This document shows positions 32,170-43,291 of a stretch of 64,000 nt of DNA, piece after piece. A program made the position numbers and the translations under genes. Each line of letters begins with the position of its first letter. The stretch's first letter is position 1. Below the pieces are notes generated by a model. The model made no database searches and had not been told where the DNA came from. It was given only the letters and a program-made list of their open reading frames with translations. This DNA is from Maylandia zebra. Taxonomy: Eukaryota; Chordata; Actinopteri; Cichliformes; Cichlidae. Location: assembly GCF_041146795.1 (NCBI RefSeq), contig NC_135186.1, forward strand, positions 36,716,867 through 36,780,866, in the 5' to 3' direction.

Positions 32170-32387
32170 CAAGGTACTCTTTGTGTGTATGTAGACGTCA
32201 TATGTTAATGAACCTATGCATATTCATGTAACCTCAATAAAAGAGCAGTGTTACGGGAGAATGGACGAGAGCAACTGGGGTCAAGCGAAGGAACGGCTGA
32301 AGAACTTTGCCTACTTCGTGTTTCTTTGTTGTGTAATTGTATTGTCTTAAACGTTCCAGCGAATAAGTTCAGGCTACAAACCTATCA
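31758..32387 (+). repeat. ERV2 3' LTR
   Basis: 630 bp from TGTTAGGTTTTG to CTACAAACCTATCA, with an AC microsatellite at 32096-32168 and an AATAAAA signal near 32237. A reverse-oriented solo copy sits at 60967-61648. Confidence 0.85.
32096..32168. repeat. (AC)n microsatellite
   Basis: About 36 uninterrupted AC units inside the ERV2 3' LTR. The corresponding place in the solo LTR (61225-61340) has an interrupted TG array. Confidence 0.95.
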
Positions 32388-32501
32388 ACCACCACCTGTC
32401 TTTTTTTGCTCTGCCCTTTTCTTGGTTGCTGTTATAAACAAACAGATTATTTCAGGGTCTCTTTTCAAGAGACTAAAAGCAATATAAGTGATAAATATTA
32501 C

Positions 32502-33015
32502 CATTCTGTAGAATATTCTTATATTCCACTTTTACTTGTTCCCATGTTCTAGTGGGTCCTGTCGTGGCTCTAATGTGAAAGAGGATATAATGTAATATAA
32601 TATAATATAATATAGTGTAATATAATAAATTTACCCTACCGCCTACTGGTGTTGGCCAGAGGGGCCGATGGTGCGATATGGCAGCCTCGCCTCTGTCAGT
32701 CTGCCCCAGGGCAGCTGTGGCTACAACCGTAGCTGCCTCCACCAGTGTGTGAATGTGGGAGTGAATGAATAGTGGTATTGTAAAGCGCTTTGGGTGCCTT
32801 TAAAAGCGCTATATAAATCCAATCCATTATTATTATTATTATTAAATTACTTACGAGTTTAATTTGTCAGCAACTTCCTGCCAGCCCTCTCTCCTTGCTT
32901 CTGCAGCCTTTGCAGTGTTCCCTTGCGTTTTAATTAAACTCTGAAACTCCTGAAATCCCTCAATCAAGAGTTCTTCCTCTGCTGCAGAAAAATACCGAGC
33001 GCGCTCCTTCGACAT
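32502..33015 (-). pseudogene. Myb/SANT-like DNA-binding domain gene fragment
   Basis: Two exons on the minus strand: 33015-32855 starting MSKERARYFSAAEEELLIEG, with the SANT-like helices, and 32569-32502 encoding RTWEQVKVEYKNILQN. They join in phase (TC/A) with GT and AG sites and another GT donor at the end of the second. This domain is common in the accessory protein of PIF/Harbinger transposons and in domesticated relatives. No further exon is found to the left, where the ERV2 LTR ends at 32387. A SINE lies in the intron. Probably a truncated transposon gene; a host gene is less likely. Confidence 0.6.
32636..32845 (+). mobile_element. 5'-truncated SINE with ATT tail
   Basis: Body sequence CAGCCTCGCCTCTGTCAGT through GTAAAGCGCTTTGGGTGCC, then an (ATT)n tail. 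Related to the SINE at 5928-6263 but without its tRNA head. Located in the intron of the SANT-like gene, opposite strand. Confidence 0.8.
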
Positions 33016-33893
33016 TTTCGCCGACCAATCAAAGGGTTGCCGATCAATGTTTCTACTTTCGATGCGTAGCCCCTGTTAAGCCACCCAGTGATCTCACATT
33101 ACTTCATCCAGCTGTACTAATCGTCAACAACAGGTGTGTTTGAAGAACTGGAATAGCGAGCTCAAAGTTAGCGCGATGATTTGATCTTGGATGTGTCATT
33201 TGATCTTGGATGTAGTAAGCGAGGTACGAAGAACGGACCCCTGAACTGGGATAACTAACAAAACAAACAAGAAAACATGAAACACAGGGCATGAAAAGCA
33301 GATGAACCAACAACAAGCACTGAGAGAAGTGTCCTGATTCATGTTTGAGGAAAGAGACATACGACGGAAGGTCCATTGTGCGTCAAAACAATGATTTTAT
33401 TAAAACACATATATGTGGGAAGATGAGCTCTGCAAAACATCAGCCTCGATCTCCTCCGAACAATAAATGGGGTGTCATATATATAACATAGTTGATGACG
33501 AGTAATATGCGTCAACGCAGATAAAAAACACATGCATGTTCCAGTAATTCTGCCAAGGACATATTCTAAAAAAAGAACAGTTCCTTCCTCTGTTCCTCCG
33601 CCACCCGCCAGATGCTTCCTGTTATATCACTTACTGCACTTCACTTATTTGTGTATGTGTATTCAGGCAGACTGTGTGTCTGTGTTTTAACCTTAGTGCA
33701 TGACCTCCCTCTGCGTCATCTGTTACCAGGCAAACTTCAATACCACAGGGCACACAGGCCTTTATTCCATCTTTGGACAGCATGTATAATATGTGGTAAA
33801 TTGTACTGTAAGCATGCGTGCAATCCTTTCAATAGCTGTACTTTGAGGAGCAAACCATTAATTAACTTGACCGACCTTCAACTCTTTAATTAG
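33016..33893. other. Intergenic, no gene seen
   Basis: No supported coding sequence. A 19-bp motif (TTTGATCTTGGATGT) is repeated at 33180-33218. The region separates the SANT-like fragment from the MITE cluster. Confidence 0.4.
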
Positions 33894-34430
33894 CACAAAA
33901 ATGCAATATGTGCATAACATGATTACGGTTGGACCTGCAATGAAAGATTGTTATGTAATTATGCTCACACCTGAAATACAGACTTTAATGTAACATCAAC
34001 AGTTTCAATAAATGCTCTAATGAAATGATAAATCATAAGTGATGCAACAGTAATAATAATGGTTATGAATAGTAACAGTAAAATAATATTCTCATCCCGA
34101 CAGAAGACACACTTATATACACAAAGGGAAACAAAACACAGGAGGGAGACACAGCTGAACCTACAGACATGGACCTTCCAGTTGTGGGATAAAACAAATT
34201 ATTTCACTGTTACTTGTTATCTGTATTATCATTGCATTAATTAACCTTGCATTAAGTCATTATTATTGCATTAGAACCACATAATAATCATTGCATTAAA
34301 GCATTTATTGGAGCTGTTGATATTACATTAAAGTCTGTATTTCAGGTGTTAGCATAATCACATAATAATCTTTCATTGCAGGAGCAACTGTAATCATTTT
34401 ATACACATTGCATTTTGGTGTTTTTAACCC
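33894..34430. mobile_element. MITE with ~120-bp inverted repeats
   Basis: The left arm (about 33894-34015) and right arm (about 34303-34430) are inverse complements with modest divergence, for example ACACCTGAAATACAGACTTT and its inverse. The centre is AT-rich and non-coding. Target duplication not resolved. Confidence 0.75.
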
Positions 34431-34436
34431 TTTAAA

Positions 34437-35315
34437 ACCAATCAGAGCGGGCACGCTCCGTTTTGCGTAACTATTTTTAAATCCCAGTAGCACTGCAACC
34501 ACGTAAGCTAGCACAATAATTTTTTTTCCATATGAAACCGGAGGAGCTGTACTTACATCTCATGCCATCAGCTTGTCCTCGGTCACAGTTTCCTTCCACA
34601 TACAGCTTTGCAAAAACTGCATAAAAAGCACTTGCAGCAACAAAAACATAATATTCCAGAAACACGCTTTGCCGATCAGCTGTTTGTAACACTTCCTATG
34701 TTGGAATAGACATCAGCATGAACTATCGCATGTCCGCCATTACCTGCCCGAAAACCGGAAGTGATGTCATTTTCGCAGAAATGTAGTTTTTTACCATCAG
34801 GGCCTCATGAGCCTATACTGGTGTTTTTAAAAGTTATCTTTGACTTTATGACTTTCTGTGTCGTTTCTGGGATGCTTAGGACTCATAATGCACAGCTGGA
34901 AATAGTTTATTTTGATGCATATGCGGCTTTTTTGCAAATTTGCACTATAATATTTATTTTCGTTTTTCCTGCAGTGTATAAAAATTGGTGTATTTCAAAA
35001 ATAAAACTATGAAGTGGTGGGAAACTATTTTGTGCAACTTTTTTGTATTTACAGTTTTGAGGGATAAGCCTCTTAAATTTCTCTAACTAGAAATATATGT
35101 TAAAAAAAACGATTTTAAATTCTTTTGTAGTTTATTGCACTTTTTTGCAATTTATGTAATGACTATGCACTTAATGCAGACATATTATTAAAATTTAGGC
35201 TGTAATGGTTGTATTGATGTATAGCAACTTCAAATGCTCCCAAAAATGGCTCCACAGCAGGTAAAAATATAATATAAGCTCTGATGGACTTGGTTCTATG
35301 GTAGGTCTTAAAGGG
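34437..35315. mobile_element. piggyBac-like MITE, complete (879 bp)
   Basis: Ends CCCTTTAAAACC and GGTCTTAAAGGG, flanked by TTAA at 34433-34436 and 35316-35319. No transposase. Its right part survives upstream of lectins A and C (4791-5126, 44161-44497), so this copy shows the ancestral state of the unit. Confidence 0.85.
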
Positions 35316-35319
35316 TTAA

Positions 35320-36319
35320 AGAGTTGAAGCTCGGTCAGTTAATTGATGGTCAGAAGCTTCATCCGGCGCGATGTCCGGCCGATCTATTGAGCAAAGTGGC
35401 CTAGAGCTATGGAAGGATTGCATACATGCTTACAATACATATATCACATATAATCTAGAAACAGGCCTGAATAAAGGCCTGAGGGTATTCAGCAACCTGC
35501 TGCGTTTGAGTTTTCTTGGTAACAGATGACTTAGAATAAGTCAGGAAGTGTACTTCTGAAATGTCTTTGTTTCCTCTGTAAAGTGTGCATTTTTTGGTGG
35601 TTATTTTGAGGAGCTGTCTGGATGAGGCTATTTGAATAACCAGGTTATTCATTATTGTCTTTTATTTGTTTATATTGGTATATGAGCTGGAAGCACCTGG
35701 CTTGGAGGCGAAGAAAATGTTCTTCTCAAACTGTGTCAAAAGTCGTTACCAGAACATTTGTGGTTTTGGAAGTTATGCATGTATTGTATCTGCTTTGACG
35801 CATGAGGGGGCGTCATCAATAATACCCTGATGCTATAAAAACAACTGCTTGTGTATTATTGGGTGGAGATCGACGCTGAGTGTGTGACCGTTCATCTCCC
35901 CACACGTGATTTTGAATCCCTCCTGTATCCCTCCTCGATATTTGAACCCTTAACACAGTTTTGAGCCGGCCCATCTCATGATATTCGTGCTTGTGTGATT
36001 TCAGGGCTTTACCTTTTTCATGACGTGGTATAAAAGTGTATATAAAATATCTGTGAATCTTATTACTTCTGTTCCTTCCATGTTTTTCTAGATGGGGTGT
36101 AAGTAGGTTTCCTTTATGTCCTAATTAGCTAGGACGCCCTCATGCAAACGATTGACTGTAAGGAAAACTGATTTGACTTGTTTTGAATTGACTTCTGCAC
36201 ACACACATGCATCCATCGCCTCCTTGGAAGTAACTTGCATATTCATTTTGCATGAAGATGAAGATGAGAAGTCATGTCACAACAGTCGGACCAAAGGAGA
36301 AAGCAGGGAACATACAAGA
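35320..36319 (+). promoter_or_regulatory. Lectin B upstream region (no SINE)
   Basis: Same sequence as upstream of lectins A and C, with TATAAAA strings near 35836 and 36031, but lacking the SINE. It gives the pre-insertion structure of the candidate promoter. Confidence 0.35.
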
Positions 36320-38868
36320 ATGGAAAAAGCTCTGTTCATCATAGTGGCATCAGGCAAGTCTGAATTATTACGTTTCCATCATCATATTTAAGTGTGATCC
36401 TTGTGATGAAGATTATTACTGTAACTCTAAGGGACTTCAACTTTCATTGTTTTTCTTCACAAAAATGAAAAAGATGATGCATTAGTGCGTTATATTTACT
36501 CCTGACACAAATTTTCTGCCAACAGAATAGATTACACAGAAATGCATTGAAGCTAAACTCATTTATTTACTGTGTTTGCAGGCCTGTGTGCCGTCGCCTC
36601 AGATGTTAAACATCACTACCAGTTTGTTTATGAGCTGAAGAACTGGACTGAAGCGCTGAGTTACTGCAGAGACAAATACATAGACCTGGCTACTATAGAA
36701 GATTTGCTTTTATAAAAATAAAACTGAATTATTATGAACCATTTTTTTCTTAATTTGTATTAATCTTTATAAATAAAAATGGAAAAAATTAAAGAACTAA
36801 ATTACAAAATATCACAAGATATGAAATGTTTTATACTGTATATATCAGTGCTTACTGATAATCTGACAGCCTAACTCATATATTTTATGTCTAATGAAAC
36901 AAACCCACTGGTGCTTTCAGAGAGCCTGGATCGGGCTGTATGATGACATCGTTGGCTGGCAGTGGTCAACGTCAGAAACCAGTGAGTTCAGAAACTGGTC
37001 ACCTGGACAACCAGATAACCAATGGGTTATAGAATACTGCGTATTTATGCTTGATGGACCGTGGTTTTATGACCCTTGTGCGAATGTGTTCAGATTCGTC
37101 TGCTCTAATAACACAGGTGAGGATTTTCAACTTAACTAGAAGCTTAGAACAAAACAGGTCCTGTTCTGTGCTTTTATTGATGTTTCAACAACGGCCTAAT
37201 TGTTTAGACTTACAAATGCATTTACAGTTGTACACAGCACTTGAGTATGGTCTGTTTTCAGGGTCGACTAGGACATTTGTCTACATTGACATTATAACGA
37301 GCTACTGCAGACTTCATTACACCGACCTGGCCAGTGTGAGGAACATGACAGAGAACCAGAAGATAGATGACCTGGTACCTCCAGGGATAAGGGTGTGGAT
37401 CGGCCTTTTCAGAGAGTCCTGGAAGCAGCAAACTTTGAAGAAAATGCAAAATGGGAGGACTGGGCCTGTGGCTCACAGAAGGAGTTTGTTTGCAATGTTG
37501 GTAAGCATTACTACCTGAATCATTGGCTGCTATTGGTCACAATTTACAAACTACACCCTAATGTAAAAGGTTCTTGCTGTACATCCGCTGTTGTGGTGGC
37601 AGCTGCTCAATATGTGAAAGTAACTGTATGTGAGAAAACAGTCCTGTACAGTGAGCTCCTAGCTGCTGGCTTCACATTTTGTCACCCAGAAACCTCAAGT
37701 GGGCACACAGTTTATTCTGCCAGACCCACATTCAGTGTTGTGATGGAAGCTGCATCAACCGTTGTGTTCAGTGCTGTTGGCCTTTGTTTCATTTTAAGGT
37801 TTTTTTCCAAAATGACCTTTAACAAGAAAGCCTCGTTTCTGCTGTTTAATAGCAAAGAAATGTAAACGTTTTAAAATTATGTCAAATTGTGTCTCTAACA
37901 AAACCTCTGTAACTTTGGTTTTCTGTATTTTGTCCTCAGTTACTCTGACACAAAAGCAACTGCTGTGATGCCTCTGATGAAGTCTCACAGTGTCAGCTTT
38001 GTTTTTATACACAGATTTAAAAATATGGATATGTACTGGTAAATGATCAGAATTATAATATTTCTGACTGAATCAAAACTGAATCTGAATCGAATCGATT
38101 ATAGAAATCAGTGACGACACCCAGCACTATTTACTGTGTAGTCATTTTTCTAAAGAGACACGCTGTGTTCCACCTTATATTGTTGTTTATATTACACATC
38201 AGCAGAGGTTTGAAGTGAACACTGTAATATTATTGTGAATATTAGTATGACAGGATGGGTCATAACAAATGGGCCATTTCTGTTTTCTGGTTGTCGCTTA
38301 TATATAAAATTAAAACAGCAAACAACACACCAGGAAGGTTAATCTGAGATTTTGGCACTCATAAGTGTTTTATTGCAAGTAAATTATGTATTTAAAATCT
38401 GAATATGAAAATGCAAGTGAAAGATAGAGCTCAAATTCAAATTCAAATTCAAATTTTTATTAGTCACGTACACAGTCATACACAGTACGATATGTAGTGA
38501 AATGCTTGGACAACTGCTCGTGACCTAAAGAAAACAAAAAAGGAAAAGGCTATGAATAAGATAGGAAATAAATATGAAAAATTAAAAAGGGTAAATTTAA
38601 CTAGGAAGGAATAAAATATAAATTAAGGTTAACAATGAAATAACTGTACAACACACTGGGAAAGAATAAGATAAAATATATAAATTAAATTGAAAATAAA
38701 ATAACTGTACAACAAAATACACAATATAGAACTATATAAGAATGTATGAACAAAATACACAAGAAGTAAAAATAAATATATACACAATAACAGCAGCAGT
38801 GATTTAAGTGATGAAGTGAAAACAATGTCCAGAAAGTCCAGTGTGTGTGTAAGAACCATATGTGTGGG

Positions 38869-40416
38869 TCAGTACTGTGTGGTGGTGTGATTGAGAGACC
38901 GTATCGCCTGCGGGAAGAAGCTCCTCCTCAGTCTCTCTGTGTTGGTCTTCAGGGAGCGGAATCGCTTTCCTGACCTCAACAGAGAGAACAGTCTGTTGTT
39001 GGGATGGCTGAGGTCCTTCACCATCTTCCTGGCCTTGGTCCGGCACCGCCTGCTGTAGATTGAGTGCAGGTCAGGGAGCTCGGAGCGGATGGTGCGCTCA
39101 GCTGACCGCACAACCCTCTGTAGAGCTCGTCTGTCCTGCATGGTGCTGTTCCCGAACCAGGTTAAGATGTTTCCCGTCAGGATGCTCTCTATGGTGCACG
39201 AGTAAAAGTTCCTGAGCACCTTGGAGGGCAGTTGGAAGTCTCTCAAGCGTCTGAGGTGGTAGAGACGCTGACGGGCCTTTTTCACCACGGTGTTGATGTG
39301 ACAGGACCATGACAGGTCCTGCGTGATGTGAACTCCGAGGTATTTGAAGCTGTCCACTCTCTCCACTGGGCACTCGTTGATGACGGGGGTCTGGTAGTTC
39401 CTCTCCTGCTTAGTGCTGAAGTCCACTATCAGCTCCTTTGTCTTACTGACGTTTAGAAGGAGGTTGTTCCTCTGGCACCAGTTCTCCAGATTCCTAATCT
39501 CCTTCAGGTAGGCCGTCTCGTTGTTATCAGAGATCAGGCCCACCACGACGGTGTCGTCAGCAAACTTGATGATGGTGGTGGAGCTGGTAGTGGCCACGCA
39601 GTCATATGTGTACAGAGAGTACAGCAGGGGGCTCAGAACACACCCCTGGGGGGCTCCAGTGCTGAGAGTGGTGGAGGCTGAGACATGTCCGCCCATCCTT
39701 ACTGCCTGTGGTCTGCCAGTTAGGAAGTTGGAGATCCACTGACACATAGATGAGCTGAGTCCCAGATGCTCCAGCTTGGTGGTGAGTGTGGAGGGAATTA
39801 TGGTGTTAAATGCAGAGCTGTAGTCTATGAAGAGCATTTTAACATAATTCCCCCTTCTAGTGTCCAAGTGAGTGAGTGATGTGTGGAGGAGATGAGAGAT
39901 GGCATCGTCTGTGGAACGATTTGGACGGTAAGTGAACTGTAGTGGGTCCAGTGTGTCTGGTAGTGAAGAAATGATGAAGTCTCTGACCAGGCGTTCAAAG
40001 CACTTCATCACTACTGAGGTGAGGGCTACAGGGCGATAGTCATTGAGAGAAGCAGGGTGGGGTTTCTTCGGGACAGGAACAATGATGGACTCTTTGAAGC
40101 ATGTGGGGATCACCGACTGAGATAAAGAGATGTTGAATATCTCAGTGAACACAGGAACTAGCTGGTATGCGCAGTCTCTTAGGATACGACCTGGGATGCC
40201 GTCTGGTCCTGCTGCTTTCCTGGTGTTCACTCTCTTGAAGGCTCTCTTTACTTCATGCTCGGAGATGACGAGCACGTTTCCGGTGCTGGCAGTATCTTCC
40301 TGTCTGCAGCCGTTAGCGCCGCTAGCATTAGCATCGTTGGAGTCCTTAGCTGCAGCCTCGAAGCGAGCATAGAAAGTGTTCAGCTCGTCTGCCAGAGTCA
40401 CGGCCGCGCTCGTCAT
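38869..40416 (-). CDS. L2 reverse transcriptase (515 codons)
   Basis: Open for 515 codons from an internal Met. Motifs in order: KAAGPDGIPGRILRDCA, NDYRPVALTSVVMKCFERL, motif A FIDYSSAFNTIIP, motif B GAPQGCVLSPLLYS, catalytic FADDTVVVG, then the thumb and C-terminal region with YLGVHITQDLSW and HPNNRLFSLLRSGKRFR. It would carry out target-primed reverse transcription. The natural N-terminus is lost to the nested insertion upstream; otherwise the frame is undamaged, unusual in this window and a sign of a fairly young copy. Confidence 0.88.
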   Translation of the reverse strand: MTSAAVTLADELNTFYARFEAAAKDSNDANASGANGCRQEDTASTGNVLVISEHEVKRAFKRVNTRKAAGPDGIPGRILRDCAYQLVPVFTEIFNISLSQSVIPTCFKESIIVPVPKKPHPASLNDYRPVALTSVVMKCFERLVRDFIISSLPDTLDPLQFTYRPNRSTDDAISHLLHTSLTHLDTRRGNYVKMLFIDYSSAFNTIIPSTLTTKLEHLGLSSSMCQWISNFLTGRPQAVRMGGHVSASTTLSTGAPQGCVLSPLLYSLYTYDCVATTSSTTIIKFADDTVVVGLISDNNETAYLKEIRNLENWCQRNNLLLNVSKTKELIVDFSTKQERNYQTPVINECPVERVDSFKYLGVHITQDLSWSCHINTVVKKARQRLYHLRRLRDFQLPSKVLRNFYSCTIESILTGNILTWFGNSTMQDRRALQRVVRSAERTIRSELPDLHSIYSRRCRTKARKMVKDLSHPNNRLFSLLRSGKRFRSLKTNTERLRRSFFPQAIRSLNHTTTQY

Positions 40417-40473
40417 ACCGGTTGTTGGTGCTTTATAGTCCGTTATTGTCCTTAGTCCCCGACCCAGGCTCCT

Positions 40474-41000
40474 ACAAAGACTGTTCTTTTTAAGGAAAAT
40501 GAGATCTTTTAATGTCTCATCTGAGATGTTGTCTTTGTTTTATAGAAGTTTTATCGAATCTGTGATGTCTTTTTGTATCGCTGCCTGGTTTGGTAACCTG
40601 ACGGTGAAGAATAAGAATCGGTTGGGACTTCTGGTAAAAACCGCTAGCAAAATTTCAGGGCGCTGGCAAGATGGACTTTTGGCCATTTACAATAGAAACG
40701 TGCTTAGAAAGGCTCATTCTATTATTAATTGTGTGAACCATCCACTTCACAGTGAGTTTGAGTTGTTGCCTTCCGGCCGCCGTTTTAGAGTACCTCCGAG
40801 GAGGACTAAAAGACTCCAGGTCTCTTTTATCCCTACTGCGTCTTGTCTCCTTAATGGCAAATAATTGTCCTTGAATTTTCTATCATTATTATTGTTATTA
40901 TTGTTTTATAGTATTGTTCTGTTGTTCTTATCCTCCTGCTGCTAAACTAATTTCCCCTTGTGGGACAATAAAGAAAAATTGAATTGAAATTGAATTGAAT
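40474..41000 (+). mobile_element. Nested L2-like fragment, second copy
   Basis: Identical in layout to 1104-1630: a C-terminal reverse transcriptase frame (40499-40864), AATAAA signal and ATTGA-type tail. Only scattered substitutions differ (for example Ser to Gly in the LLPSGRRF stretch). Confidence 0.8.
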
Positions 41001-42224
41001 AGAGTCACTCTGTTGGAGTTGTGACTCTAGTTTCCTCCCGTAGCGCTGCTTCGCCTCTTTTACCGCCCTCCGCACGTTATATGACGCGGCTTTGTACGGG
41101 TCCATGTCCCCCGTCGTGAGTCCCGTGTTGTAGGCAGCGGTGCGGGATCTCAGAGCGTCGCGGATGGTTTTATCCACCCACGGCTTCTGGTTGGGAAACG
41201 TTGTGATAGTCTTTGTCTCCACGGTATCGTCCGCTAGTTTCCCGATGAATCCCACAACCGCTTCCGTAAACACGTTGACGTCATCATCGGAGCTGTTTCT
41301 GAACATGGCCCAGTCTGCGTCATCGAGTGCGTCCTGTAACGCGGCCACTGATTGATCCGTCCAGCGCGCGACCTTCCTCTGAACCGGAACTTCCTGTTTC
41401 AGCCTTTGTTTGTATTTTGGCATGAGGAAGATGGCGGCGTGATCAGATTTGCCAAACGGAGGGCGGGATTGTGCCTTGTAGCCGTCCTTGACCGTAGTGT
41501 AGCAGTGGTCCAGTGTCCTTTCACCTCTGGTGGGGCAGGTGATGTGTTGATAAAAGTTCGGCGCTGCGCGTTTGAGGTTGGCGCTATTACAGTCCCCCGT
41601 CACAATAAGCGCAGCGTCCCGGTGTTGTGTCTGGTGCTGTGTGAGTGCCTCATGCAGCTCGCATAAGGCGGTGACCGTGTCCGCTTGTGGTGGAATATAA
41701 ACGGCACTTATAATGACCGATGTAAATTCCCGAGGTAGATAAAAAGGACGACACATGATGGACAGTAGTTCCAGATTTGGTGTGCAGGAGCGTGTGAGAG
41801 GAACAACGTTCGCACTGTTGCACCAGTTGTTGTTCACCATTAAAAACACGCCGCCTCCCCTTGACTTCCCCGAGTCCCGTGTCCTGTCCATGCGGTGAAC
41901 CGAGAAGAACTCGGCCGGCTGGATGGCGTGGTCCGGCACCGCTGGGTTCAGCCATGTCTCGGTGAAGCAGAGGAGATTGCAGTCCCGAATGTCTCTCTGG
42001 AACTTTATGCTGGCCCTGAGGTCGTCAAGCTTGTTCTCCAGTGACTGGACATTGGCGAGCAGGATGCTAGGCACAGGTGTGCGGTGTGCACGAGCTCTCA
42101 GCCTGTTCCTGACGCCGGCTCGCTTCCCTCTAGGCCGCCGCTTCCCTTTGTTCTCCCTCAAGATCTCACTCGGCCAGCTCGGATCTGGAGTTAAAAACTT
42201 CGAATTGTGAGTACATTGTATACC
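41001..42224 (-). CDS. L2 endonuclease region, copy 2 (broken)
   Basis: Same apurinic-type endonuclease domain as at 1631-2854, with FTETWL, GDCNSAN and SDHAAI visible. Only a few substitutions separate the copies (Val/Ile in the FTSVIISAVYIPP stretch). The C-terminus runs into the nested fragment. Confidence 0.85.
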
Positions 42225-43291
42225 AGCTGATGAAGGATGTAACAATTTGTTCTTATTTTAAAAGCACCTGTTTACAAGGAAGTGGTGAAAGTGAACCTGA
42301 TAAACTCCGGTCTGGATCTGACCCACCCTGATGTGATGGAAGCCACGCTGAACCAGGCAAGTCATGTTTATTTATTAATATACATGAGAGAGAGATTATA
42401 CATGCACACATACATCTGTGTATGTGTGCATGTATTTAAAAATTGAAGCTCTCACTGAATTGCAGCTTTATCACAACACTGAATGTGGACCTAACAATCT
42501 GGCTGGATTCAGTTGCACGACTGTGTGAACATCTCAAGACTCTCACTACTTCTGGGTCTGTCCTCGTGATGTGTCACTGAAACTGCCAGTCGACTGTATC
42601 TGCTTCACAACAATATAGAAACAAGAATTTTTCTCAAATCAAACTTAAAGCAGAGTATTACTTCTACTTGATCACTAAACAAGTGCTTTATTACAGCATA
42701 TAAATACATTTTTCTTCAATATTCAAAACACTGACTATTAGAGATGATTTCATCTGTGTATTAAAGTTGTCTACACAAAATGTTTTGTCATGCTTGTTTG
42801 CACAGACACCTCCTTCAGCTCATGTACCTTAGGCTGAGTCAGATAAATTTAAATATCTTCTCTTAAAAATAGATTCTGAAGAATTTAGTGTATATTATTG
42901 TCTGAGTAATGTTAAGTATTTGTGTGTGTCAGATCCAACAGAAGCTGAAGGAGCAGGGAGTACAGGGAGACGTCAAACTGAGCTGGAGGAAGCAGTCAGA
43001 TGGATCGGTCTTCCACAAGGACGAGGAAACGAAGAAGAAGAGCATCGTGTGAAAATAATTCAAGAAATGTTGCTTTCGCCTTTGACCTTTCAAGTGCTAT
43101 TGTGCCATATTATCATATTATTCTATGCTTTGTGTGAATATCATCATCCAAACAAAACAAAAATCTAATTATGATGTCTTTGCATAGTTTTACATAGTTT
43201 TATTCTTACCTGTTAACATTTAAAACACAAGACGTTTGCTGGGTATTTGGTGACAGTTCACTGTAATTTTAATACATGCGGTTTTTTGCTT

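Larger units (their letters stand above)
23005..32387 (+). mobile_element. LTR element ERV2, largely non-coding interior
   Basis: Bounded by a 5' LTR remnant (23005-23225, its left part removed at the Tc1 junction) and a complete 630-bp 3' LTR (31758-32387). It has the same tRNA-Tyr-like primer site as ERV1 (TGGTCCTTCGAGAGCCGG at 23231) and a polypurine tract AAAAGGGGGAA at 31747-31757. Between them I find no gag, pol or env in any frame. A THAP/SWIM transposon occupies 26211-28582. This makes it a large non-autonomous retroviral derivative. Confidence 0.75.
38432..42224 (-). mobile_element. L2-clade LINE, copy 2 (in intron 4 of lectin B)
   Basis: Complete ends are visible: a tail of AAATTC repeats on the left (3' end, minus strand) and the 5' end at 42224, with AGCT duplicated at 38428-38431 and 42225-42228. 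Paralogous empty sites are at 8636 and about 48212. Interrupted by the nested L2-like fragment at 40474-41000. Confidence 0.92.
36320..43052 (+). pseudogene. C-type lectin copy B, broken
   Basis: Exon equivalents are 36320-36353, 36582-about 36703 (truncated), 36921-37116, 37262-37500, 42265-42356 and 42933-43052. Three deletions disable it. Exon 2 runs straight into intron 2 sequence, losing the end of the exon and its donor. Exon 4 has lost 18 nt (the ASWANA region with a conserved Trp). Exon 4 has also lost 73 nt, which removes the EPN motif and shifts frame. Exons 3, 5 and 6 remain intact and the GC donors are kept. Intron 4 contains the 3.8-kb L2 and about 435 bp (37772-38206) missing from A and C. 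Alternative splicing skipping exon 4 cannot rescue the first domain. Confidence 0.85.

Noticed and set aside
32034..32231. Frame encoding a His-Thr repeat
   Set aside because: Translation of the AC microsatellite in an LTR.
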